Assembly: GCA_025055795.1 (NCBI GenBank)
Contig: JANWVV010000006.1
Coordinates: 62,001 to 126,000 of the forward strand
Source: Gemmataceae bacterium
GTDB lineage: Bacteria > Planctomycetota > Planctomycetia > Gemmatales > Gemmataceae
Length of the DNA: 64,000 bases
Reading direction: 5' to 3'
Position numbers and translations under genes: made by a program. The notes under the pieces are model-generated. The model saw only the letters and a program-made list of their open reading frames with translations, was not told the DNA's origin and did no database searches. Each line of letters opens with the position of its first letter. Within the stretch, counting starts at the first letter, position 1. Shown here piece after piece: positions 57,291 through 64,000 of this stretch.

Positions 57291-58292
57291 ATGCCACCAC
57301 TTTACCCGTTGCGTTTTGAGCCGATCTTCAAACGGATGTTGTGGGGCGGGACTCGCTTGCCGGGGTTGCTCCGCCGGCCGTGTCCGGAAGGTGGACCGAT
57401 CGGTGAGGCTTGGCTGGTTAGCGATGTGGATGGCCATTTGAGCGTGGTCAGCAACGGTCCGTGGGCCGGTACCACCCTGAGACAACTCCTGGAGCGGCAC
57501 GCCCCGGAAATTGTTGGACCATCCCGACAAAACCTGCAGGATCCTTCACGCTTCCCCCTTCTGCTCAAGTTCATCGATGCGCAACAAGAATTGTCCGTGC
57601 AGGTGCACCCGGACGATCATTATGCGGCACGATTGGGACCCGGCTACCGAGGCAAGACGGAAGCATGGGTAGTACTGGAACGCGATCCGCAGCAAAGCCG
57701 TATTTATGCCGGTTTTCGCCCTGGGGTAACTGCGGACACCTTCCGTCTGGCCCTCCAGCAGGGTCAGGTGGCCGACACATTGCATAGCTTCATCCCCCAA
57801 CTGGGGGATTGCATCTATTTGGAAGCCGGTACCGTCCATGCCTTAGGTGCTGGACTACTGGTGTTCGAGATTCAACAGAGTAGCGACATTACCTACCGCC
57901 TGTACGATTGGGATCGGATCGATAAGGTCACGGGACGTCCCCGTCCTTTGCACATCGATCAAGCATTAGCCTGCATCGATTGGTCCCGGGGACCGTGTTA
58001 TCCTGTCCGGCCAGCGGTGGTAGTAAGCTCGGGACTGCGTCGTGAGGGGCTGGTCCGGTGCCGTTACTTCACGCTCGAACGACTAACGCTGCATGCGCCC
58101 ACGGTGGTCGGTCAGGAGGGGCAGTGCCGTCTTTTGGTCCTACTGGAGGGAATAGCTCGTTGCCAGTGGCAGGCACACACCGACGAACTTGTCGCAGGCG
58201 ACGTCCTTTTACTTCCTGCCGTAGTCGGAGCCATTCTTCTACAGCCCTGTACAGCAACGGTGACACTCTTGGAATGTGGCTTGCCCAGCTAA
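57291..58292 (+). CDS. manA: Mannose-6-phosphate isomerase, class I
   Basis: This 333-residue cupin enzyme interconverts fructose 6-phosphate and mannose 6-phosphate. It has the class I short-form signature: RMLWGGTRLPGLL, a zinc-site block (LSVQVHPDDHYAARLG) with two ligands (His and Asp/Glu), KTEAWVVLE, and YLEAGTVHALGAGLLVFEIQ with the third His. The C-terminal cupin half is present. The start is the ATG at 57291, directly after a TTG. Together with the sugar nucleotidyltransferase it supplies activated sugars, but the two are far apart. Confidence 0.93.
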   Translation: MPPLYPLRFEPIFKRMLWGGTRLPGLLRRPCPEGGPIGEAWLVSDVDGHLSVVSNGPWAGTTLRQLLERHAPEIVGPSRQNLQDPSRFPLLLKFIDAQQELSVQVHPDDHYAARLGPGYRGKTEAWVVLERDPQQSRIYAGFRPGVTADTFRLALQQGQVADTLHSFIPQLGDCIYLEAGTVHALGAGLLVFEIQQSSDITYRLYDWDRIDKVTGRPRPLHIDQALACIDWSRGPCYPVRPAVVVSSGLRREGLVRCRYFTLERLTLHAPTVVGQEGQCRLLVLLEGIARCQWQAHTDELVAGDVLLLPAVVGAILLQPCTATVTLLECGLPS

Positions 58293-58605
58293 ACAGCATC
58301 CTCTTGGTAGATAATAGGAAAAATTCAGATGGTTCACTTGTCCGGTTACTGCTGCTAACAATAACGATCCCGGGGAGGACTGCGATAACAGCAGCAGGTC
58401 AGCGTAACTCCGGCGATCGTCGAATCCAACTTCACAGAGGAGCGATGGATACGGTTGAAACGAATCAGGCAGCTATCGGCAGATCAAATTGTTAGCGACA
58501 TGGTAAAGAAATCATAGATTAATGTGGGGTAGATGTCACCTGTCGAAATAGCGACGCGGCCCTGCACTGAACAGATCAACGTTTTTTATTGTGTTGGGGT
58601 TTTAG
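58293..58605. other. Intergenic region before the tRNA gene, no feature seen
   Basis: 313 bases between manA and the tRNA 3-prime end. No hairpin, repeat or ORF with support was seen. Confidence 0.4.
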
Positions 58606-58678
58606 TGACCCTGCGGGGATTCGAACCCCGGTTTTGGCCTTGAAAGGGCCATGTCCTAGGCCTCTAGACGACAGGGTC
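58606..58678 (-). tRNA. tRNA-Glu (anticodon TTC)
   Basis: The complement folds as a complete 73-base tRNA. Acceptor GACCCTG pairs with CAGGGTC. The anticodon stem TGGCC/GGCCA holds the loop CTTTCAA with anticodon TTC. The T arm carries GGTTCGAATCCC. The D arm contains CTAGAGGCCTAGGAC, typical of tRNA-Glu. CCA is not encoded. The gene stands alone on the minus strand. Confidence 0.95.
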
Positions 58679-59159
58679 AACTCATTTTTTACTTTCATAG
58701 GCACATGGTTTGTTCTCTGTGCCCCCAAATACACAAACGGCGTTATGCTCTGCTTGAATGCTTTTAGGCCCTGATAGTCCTTGTATGCTGAAAGCCGGTA
58801 TTTTTGCGGTCTGTTTGTTTTAGCCTTTGGCTGAAAAGCAAATCAGGGTTATCCCCCTTGCTCATCCAGCAATCAGGCGATCGCTAACATAGCGGCGACA
58901 CACCATTCTTAGGAGTGATCGGCTCTATCGGCAACCACCTTACACGGGAAAAACCGGAAAAGCATCAACATACTAACACCACACATACAATCCGATGGTA
59001 CACACCAAGGTACGCAACCAATGCAGCAGCCAAGTGGCTGACTCCCCGCACGCCAACCGCAGGGCGAAATGAACCGTACTGTGCTTTCGTGACACAAATA
59101 GTAGAAATTTACTCTAGTCACTTTAACCTAGAAAGCAGCTCACATACGAGGATTAAGTC
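58679..59159. other. Intergenic region upstream of tRNA-Glu, no feature seen
   Basis: 481 bases, AT-rich in parts, between the tRNA 5-prime end and the CBS gene. It must hold the tRNA promoter. GAGGAT before 59160 is the ribosome-binding site of the next gene. No repeat recognised. Confidence 0.4.
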
Positions 59160-59564
59160 ATGGAACCAATGGTTTTGCGGGCCCAAACGGCAGCAGAATT
59201 GATGACCCCTGGTCCGGTGTCGCTCAGTGCACAGACGACCGCGGCCCAAGCGGCCGCGTTTTTTACCGATCACGGCTACGGTGCCGCCGTTGTCATTGAT
59301 GAAGCCGGCCATCCCTTGGGAGTCGTTAGCAAGACCGACCTGCTCATCCATGCCCGTCAACGTCAAGGGAGCAACGAGCCGGATCATACCCTTGTAACAG
59401 AGATCATGACTCCCGCGGTCTTTTCCGTCCGTCCCGACGCTTCCGCCCGCTCCGTCGTCGAAAAATTGCTCAATCTGCACGTCCATCATCTTTTCGTCGT
59501 CGATGACAGCGGCGTGATTGTGGGCGTCATCAGCCCCATCGACGTGCTGCGGAAGTTGGAGTAG
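59160..59564 (+). CDS. Two-CBS-domain protein
   Basis: This 134-residue protein consists of two CBS domains only. Domain 1 contains LMTPGPVSLS and VVIDEAGHPLGVVSKTDLL; domain 2 contains IMTPAVFSVRPDAS and LFVVDDSGVIVGVISPIDVL. CBS pairs bind adenosyl compounds (AMP, ATP, SAM) and act as energy sensors or regulate partner proteins. No partner gene is adjacent, so it probably acts in trans. GAGGAT lies upstream of the ATG. Confidence 0.92.
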   Translation: MEPMVLRAQTAAELMTPGPVSLSAQTTAAQAAAFFTDHGYGAAVVIDEAGHPLGVVSKTDLLIHARQRQGSNEPDHTLVTEIMTPAVFSVRPDASARSVVEKLLNLHVHHLFVVDDSGVIVGVISPIDVLRKLE

Positions 59565-59912
59565 CAATCAAACGTGCTTTTAAGCGTCCGACCTTTCAAC
59601 TAGTTAGCAAACAAGAGGTCCAGCCCGATAGCCGACGGGGCTTGCCCAGGTCTAGTGCATCGGGTGGAGCAGCCGCGGTGGTCAGCGTGGATTGCCCTTA
59701 CGACGGGCAACCAAAACCATCCCACCACATCCCAATCAGCCATCTCCGCGGCATGGACTGTCCAGAATAGCTGAGGATTTATAGGGTTTTGCAGATAATC
59801 GCTCCTAACGCTCAGGCTAACTGCATCCACGCTCGATCCCCTTGGCACCGTTACAAGCACCCAGGGGGCTGTTGGTTTCAATCTGAATCGTTTCCTTCCC
59901 GAGCTTGTAAAT
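59565..59912. other. Intergenic region, no feature seen
   Basis: 348 bases between convergent genes. No hairpin with a T-run was found. A 93-codon minus-strand ORF here is not protein-like. Confidence 0.4.
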
Positions 59913-60101
59913 TTACCAAGGAATGTACGCTAGCAGATAGAACAGGAGGGCCAAGCAGATGACTGCCAGAAACATCACTAGCCAAGCCTGAAAAACCCAT
60001 CCATAGACAGGACGATACGGCGGATACGGGGGCGTGGGGTAGTCCTCGGGACCAGGAGTGTCTACCGCAGGGGCGTCGCCGCTTTTAACTTTTTCAGCCA
60101 T
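59913..60101 (-). CDS. Small membrane protein
   Basis: The predicted protein has 62 residues. GGAGGG lies ten bases before the ATG. The N-terminal half is hydrophilic and Pro/Tyr-rich (PTPPYPPYRPVYGWVF). The C-terminal half is one membrane helix (WLVMFLAVICLALLFYLLAY). The N-terminus likely faces the cytoplasm. No family was recognised. Confidence 0.65.
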   Translation of the reverse strand: MAEKVKSGDAPAVDTPGPEDYPTPPYPPYRPVYGWVFQAWLVMFLAVICLALLFYLLAYIPW

Positions 60102-60310
60102 AAGTAGTTACCCTCCGTCTGGAGCTGCAGCTCCCTGAGCCAGACAACGACACGGGACTATCACCGACTTCCAACGGCTCAGCCATCACTCCACAAAGCG
60201 GGCCTCACAGAGCGTCGAGGGGAAGGCAAACCGCCACGGTTTGGGCGATATATCACGGGTACAACACGGTTAGCATTCACCCCATCTTCTACCTTCGCTA
60301 TCATCGTCAC

Positions 60311-60502
60311 ATGCACGTGTCAGGTCCAGATCAACTAGTAAGCACAAGTTTGCAGGGTGCAACTTTTGTTCCAAGTGAGCTGCTGGAATCGCAGGCTAGA
60401 CTACGGTTCTTGGCAGAATCGTGTCGGATATGGCACAATGAAGCACTTCGATTTTACGGAGCAGCATTGGAGCCACCATCGCTGGAAGCGGAGGAAGCTT
60501 GA
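60311..60502 (+). CDS. Small ORF upstream of the XPB helicase gene
   Basis: This 63-codon ORF ends at a TGA that sits directly against the GTG start of the helicase gene, so the two would be translationally coupled. The C-terminal half looks protein-like and helical (LLESQARLRFLAESCRIW), ending in an acidic tail (LEAEEA). The N-terminal part is less convincing and there is no clear ribosome-binding site at the ATG, so a later start is possible. No family recognised. It may be a small accessory protein or an upstream leader. Confidence 0.45.
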   Translation: MHVSGPDQLVSTSLQGATFVPSELLESQARLRFLAESCRIWHNEALRFYGAALEPPSLEAEEA

Positions 60503-61870
60503 GTGATCACGCTGCGTTATGACCGCGGTACTGTAGTGGTCGAAGGGGGCGAGGGGGAGACGGTCCCGGAACTACCCGGCGTGCTGTTTGATCCACGGAC
60601 CAATCAATGGCGTGCCCCGGGACGTTATTACCGTGAGATTGTGGAAGAACTCCGGCGTCTGGGCATGCAGTACGTTGATGCTGCCCGGGGCTGGGGGACG
60701 GAACCAGCCGGCTGGCAGCTGCGGGATAGCCGCCAGCCCTGGGATTACCAGCAGCGGGCCGTGGAACAATGGCTGCAGCAGCGGCGTGGCGTAGTGGTTC
60801 TGCCCACGGGTACCGGTAAGACCTTTGTAGCCATTCTGTGCATTGCCGCTGTCGATCGACCCACGCTGGTCGTCACACCCAAAATCGACCTGATGGTGCA
60901 GTGGGCTCAGGAACTGGAGCGGTGCTTTGGCGTACCGGTGGGGATGGTGGGTGCTGGCGAGTTCAACTATCAACCCTTGACGGTGACCACGTATGATTCG
61001 GCTCACATTCATCTGGAACGTTGGGCTAATCGCTACGGCATGGTGGTTTTTGATGAATGCCACCATTTGCCTGGTGCATCGTATCAAGAAGCGGCCCACG
61101 CCGCCTTGGCTCCATTTCGCCTGGGCCTGACAGCTACGCCGGAACGCAGCGACGGTGGCGAAGCCTTGTTGCCCGAATTAATCGGTCCGATCGTCTTCCG
61201 TTTGGACATTCAGGATGTCGCTGGTGCCTATCTGGCGCCTTATCAGGTGCAACGGTTATATGTGGATTTGACCCCGCAGGAACTGGCTCGCTATCGGCAT
61301 TGCCGAGAGGTCTACCGCCGCTTCGTCCAGGAACGCAACATAACTCTGAGTAATGCTGAGGGGTTCCGTCGCTTCCTGTTTCTGGCCAGTCGCACACCCG
61401 AAGGTTTGGCCGCTTTGCGGGCTTATCGCGAACAGAAACGCATCGCCCAGGGAGCGCATGCCAAACTGCAACTGCTCGGTGAATTGTTACAACGTCATGC
61501 CGGAGAACGAACCCTCATCTTCACCGCAGATAACGCCACGGTTTATACCATTGCACGCCAGTTCCTGGTGCCGGCCATCACCAATCAGACCAAAGCACGC
61601 GAACGCAAAGAGATTCTGGATCGCTTGCACCGCGGGGAATACACCGCCGTCGTCACCTGCCAGGTTCTCAATGAAGGTGTGGACGTACCGGCTGCGTCGG
61701 TGGGGATTATCCTGGGAGGCACCGGCAGCACCACGGAAAACGTTCAGCGTCTCGGTCGGATCCTGCGTAAACATGGCGACAAACAAGCCATTCTTTACGA
61801 GATTGTCGCTCGCGATACCGCCGAAGAATACATCAGCGAGCGACGGCGTCAGCATCGGGCTTTCCAATAA
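60503..61870 (+). CDS. XPB/Rad25-type DNA helicase
   Basis: This 455-residue superfamily 2 helicase starts at a GTG with GGAGG eight bases upstream. An N-terminal damage-recognition-like part of about 85 residues precedes the motor domains. Motif I is VVLPTGTGKTFVAIL, motif II FDECHHLPG, motif III LTATPERSD, and motif VI NVQRLGRILRK. In archaea XPB partners the Bax1 nuclease in nucleotide excision repair and unwinding at lesions; the downstream gene is a Bax1/DUF790 protein, so the same pair is expected here. The gene is in an operon with it (76-base gap). Confidence 0.93.
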   Translation: MITLRYDRGTVVVEGGEGETVPELPGVLFDPRTNQWRAPGRYYREIVEELRRLGMQYVDAARGWGTEPAGWQLRDSRQPWDYQQRAVEQWLQQRRGVVVLPTGTGKTFVAILCIAAVDRPTLVVTPKIDLMVQWAQELERCFGVPVGMVGAGEFNYQPLTVTTYDSAHIHLERWANRYGMVVFDECHHLPGASYQEAAHAALAPFRLGLTATPERSDGGEALLPELIGPIVFRLDIQDVAGAYLAPYQVQRLYVDLTPQELARYRHCREVYRRFVQERNITLSNAEGFRRFLFLASRTPEGLAALRAYREQKRIAQGAHAKLQLLGELLQRHAGERTLIFTADNATVYTIARQFLVPAITNQTKARERKEILDRLHRGEYTAVVTCQVLNEGVDVPAASVGIILGGTGSTTENVQRLGRILRKHGDKQAILYEIVARDTAEEYISERRRQHRAFQ

Positions 61871-61946
61871 ATTTTTTTGCGGTCTGGGCTTCGACAAACT
61901 CACAAGGCGAGATGACGAACCACCACTTCCATCCGGAATCAGGTCC

Positions 61947-63203
61947 ATGCTTACAGGTAAACTGGTACGTGTACGCCATCGCAAAAATCAGGTGATCCCC
62001 CTGTATGTTTCGCCGCATGATACTGCCGTGCGGCTTGTGGCCGAACAATTGATCACACTGTACCGGCAAAGCGTGGGGCGACGACGAGGGCAGTTGGAAG
62101 AAGAATTAGCTGACCTGATCCCTGAAGGTCCCCAGGGGCTGCTACCTGCCGGTCTGGCCCATTTGTTGGAAGAACGGTGTACCTTCGAGACCACTGCTCC
62201 CCTGCCACCCGAGGAAGTACGGGCTGTTGTTTTTGCTCTCGCTGCCCAAAAACGACAACAGTGGGCCGCTGCCGGTTTGCCCTTCGACCGCCGGACGATA
62301 CTGGCCGAAGCGGCCAGCCACTTCGGACCGCTAGGGACCGCCGAAAAGCTCGATCAGGCCCTATTTGCCGATCTCAAATGCGAACAACGCATCACGTCCT
62401 TCGAGGACATCAGTGTCGACCGGTTGCTGGACCGTTACAACGTGGCCTTGGCCCAAGCGGTCTTGTTACGCGCCGTGCGATTGGACGTGGACATTGAAGG
62501 GGAAACGCCCGCCCGCTTCCGCCAACTCTTTCGGGCCCTCAAGTTCCACCGCCTGATTGCCTCTATCCAAGCCGCCGGACCGGACCGCTACCACCTGCAA
62601 GTCGATGGCCCCTTGTCTCTGTTTTCTGCTACGCAAAAATACGGACTGCAACTGGCTTTGTTCCTCCCTTCGCTCCTTCATTGTCGTCGTTTCTCATTGT
62701 GTGCCCAACTTCGCTGGAGTTACGGCAATCGCGCCGCTCGCGACAAAACGTTTACGCTTTCGTCGGCCGACGGTCTACGTTCTCACCTCCCGGACTTCGG
62801 CACCTATACCCCGCCTGAGCTGGAAGCCTTCATCCAGTCGTTTGCCAACAAAAACTACGGTTGGAGTTTGCAAGCGGAGCCTTTGCCCCTACGCCTGGGC
62901 GAGGTATTATGGGTACCCGATGCTCGCCTGGTGCATCGGACCACCGGCCGCGAAGTGTACCTGGAATTTTTCGGCTTCTGGCGCAAAACCGATATTGTGA
63001 CTCATCATGCCCGCTTGCAGCAGCACCTGCCAGGACGTTTCCTTTTGTGCCTGGGCGAGGGCCTGCGCCTGGAAGCCGAAACACTTAATACCGACGACCC
63101 CGCTATTTATCGCTACAAACGCTTTCCCCTGGTGGAAGAGGTGATTCGTCGTGCCAGCCGTTTGGCGGGACTGACCGACCAGGCCCCCGACTTGCTCGAG
63201 TGA
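61947..63203 (+). CDS. DUF790 (Bax1-like) nuclease
   Basis: This 418-residue protein begins at the ATG at 61947 (MLTGKLVRVRHRK). The frame is open far upstream, overlapping the helicase in another frame, but that part is a shadow. Family features are the N-terminal VRHRKNQVIPLYV block, a middle region with KLDQALFADLKCEQRI, and a C-terminal nuclease core of PD-(D/E)xK type: VPDARLVHRTTGREVYLEFFGFWRK supplies the Asp, Glu and Lys. Archaeal Bax1 binds XPB and cuts at the DNA bubble it opens. The pairing with the XPB gene here supports the same activity. The ribosome-binding site is weak. Confidence 0.88.
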   Translation: MLTGKLVRVRHRKNQVIPLYVSPHDTAVRLVAEQLITLYRQSVGRRRGQLEEELADLIPEGPQGLLPAGLAHLLEERCTFETTAPLPPEEVRAVVFALAAQKRQQWAAAGLPFDRRTILAEAASHFGPLGTAEKLDQALFADLKCEQRITSFEDISVDRLLDRYNVALAQAVLLRAVRLDVDIEGETPARFRQLFRALKFHRLIASIQAAGPDRYHLQVDGPLSLFSATQKYGLQLALFLPSLLHCRRFSLCAQLRWSYGNRAARDKTFTLSSADGLRSHLPDFGTYTPPELEAFIQSFANKNYGWSLQAEPLPLRLGEVLWVPDARLVHRTTGREVYLEFFGFWRKTDIVTHHARLQQHLPGRFLLCLGEGLRLEAETLNTDDPAIYRYKRFPLVEEVIRRASRLAGLTDQAPDLLE

Positions 63204-63531
63204 GTCTTTTCCATCACGATTCCGGTTCACCAGCCATGGCTCCCCGCCCTCTTGCGTTGGTCTCTCCCCCCACCCTTAACAACACCTCCTTAACATTATT
63301 TATTGCGTGATGGATGAGCATTCGGCGATTATCGAGCAAGTATGACAATTGTAGGCCCTCTGGAGCCGGTCTTCGACCAGCTCATCTTCTTCTGGCCTCC
63401 AGTTCGTAAAATGGAACGAGTGTGTAGTAGCGGTTAACCGCTACCGGGGCCGTATGCTCCGGGTAGCTGCCGTTTTTGAATGTTAATCCTATTTTCCGAG
63501 TGGGTGCGACGAATCTTGACAGCGGTGACGC
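63204..63531. other. Intergenic region with an 18-bp palindrome
   Basis: 328 bases between the Bax1-like gene and the MoxR gene. The perfect palindrome GTAGCGGTTAACCGCTAC lies at 63427-63444, about 90 bases before the MoxR start, a position suitable for an operator. No other feature was seen. Confidence 0.5.
63427..63444. promoter_or_regulatory. 18-bp perfect palindrome upstream of moxR
   Basis: GTAGCGGTT and its reverse complement AACCGCTAC meet without a spacer. A DNA hairpin or a dimeric repressor site are the likely readings. The regulator is unknown. Confidence 0.45.
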
Positions 63532-64000
63532 ATGCACAATGGCCTGACAATCACGCAGTACCGGCAGTGGCTAGATCCCTTTTATCAGGCGGTAGAGAGG
63601 GTGCTGGTGGGGCAGCGTCACCTGATCGACGGCGTTCTGATCGCTCTGCTGATGGACGGCCACGCCCTGCTGGAAGGGGTACCAGGACTAGCTAAGACCC
63701 TGACAGTGCGCACCGTTGCCCGGGCATTGGATCTGAGTTTTCAGAGGATTCAATTTACGCCGGACCTTTTGCCCGCCGACGTGCTCGGCACGCAAATTTA
63801 TCAACCGCAACGCGGGGAGTTCACCCTTAAGAAGGGTCCGATCTTTGCCCACGTTGTGTTAGCCGATGAAATCAATCGGGCACCGGCCAAAGTGCAAAGC
63901 GCCTTGCTCGAAGCAATGGCGGAACGGCAAGTAACCATCGGCGAAACGACCTTACCCCTGCCAGAGCCGTTTCTGGTGCTGGCCACCCAAAACCCTATCG
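63532..64000 (+). CDS. MoxR-family AAA+ ATPase (N-terminal part, cut by window edge)
   Basis: The frame starts at the ATG at 63532, just after an in-frame TGA, and runs off the right edge; 156 codons are visible. The Walker A motif is [13 protein letters not shown], Walker [23 protein letters not shown], and the sensor 1 region ATQNPI. MoxR proteins are AAA+ chaperones that usually act with DUF58 and VWA or transglutaminase proteins, whose genes may follow outside the window. Their typical partner, a DUF4129 protein, is present only far away at 22577. Confidence 0.93.
   Translation, partial: MHNGLTITQYRQWLDPFYQAVERVLVGQRHLIDGVLIALLMDGHALLEGVPGLAKTLTVRTVARALDLSFQRIQFTPDLLPADVLGTQIYQPQRGEFTLKKGPIFAHVVLADEINRAPAKVQSALLEAMAERQVTIGETTLPLPEPFLVLATQNPI

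Overview
The window looks like chromosomal DNA of a planctomycete, most likely from the Gemmatales. This is inferred from gene content and style, not from a marker gene. The pointers are many secreted proteins of unknown function, an MFS/spermidine-synthase fusion, a stand-alone Ser/Thr kinase, Rhs remnants whose core wording resembles Rhs-type proteins common in planctomycetes, an LPS-type kdsD-kdsC-lpt block, and genes on both strands with long intergenic gaps. No rRNA gene, CRISPR array, intact insertion sequence or prophage was found. One tRNA gene (Glu, anticodon TTC) is present.

Layout. Positions 1-4700 hold housekeeping genes: an RNase HII-like protein (cut by the left edge), a HIT protein, a YggS-type PLP protein, ribulose-phosphate epimerase, a DUF962 membrane protein and a membrane-anchored papain-like protease. 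Positions 5600-9500 hold a secreted charged coiled-coil protein, an HSP90 (HtpG-type) chaperone and a small winged-helix-like protein. Positions 9900-24600 hold type III glutamine synthetase, ParA, YbeY, a rhodanese, a POT peptide transporter, a Tat-exported amidohydrolase, an Hsp70-family protein, the MFS/spermidine-synthase fusion and a DUF4129 membrane protein.

Positions 24611-30634 form a 6 kb gene-poor island of decayed genes. It carries a broken glycosyltransferase, two broken Rhs modules and one intact 119-codon ORF placed like an immunity gene. A small kinase and a ferredoxin-NADP reductase-type flavoprotein follow.

Positions 33072-37479 (minus strand) form a compact sulfide-oxidation operon: rhodanese-DUF2892, TauE/SafE exporter, persulfide dioxygenase-rhodanese and a mitochondrial-type (type II) sulfide:quinone reductase. 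Its leader contains an unusual set of interleaved inverted repeats. Positions 37808-43695 (minus strand) are kdsD, kdsC and a giant LptC/OstA-like protein, so Kdo synthesis and LPS transport sit together in the order seen in proteobacteria.

Positions 44141-58292 mix secreted proteins with fabI (plant/chlamydial type), scpA, glgC, a nucleotidyltransferase, purF and manA. After tRNA-Glu come a CBS protein, a small membrane protein, an XPB-type helicase with its DUF790/Bax1-type nuclease partner, and the start of a MoxR ATPase cut by the right edge.

The clearest functional units are the sulfide-oxidation operon (H2S to persulfide to sulfite, with export), the Kdo/LPS transport block and the XPB-Bax1 helicase-nuclease pair. 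The least explained items are the interleaved repeats at 37532-37588, a consensus promoter with a perfect palindrome at 37683-37726 that reads antisense into the LPS gene, and the Rhs module with its intact putative immunity ORF.
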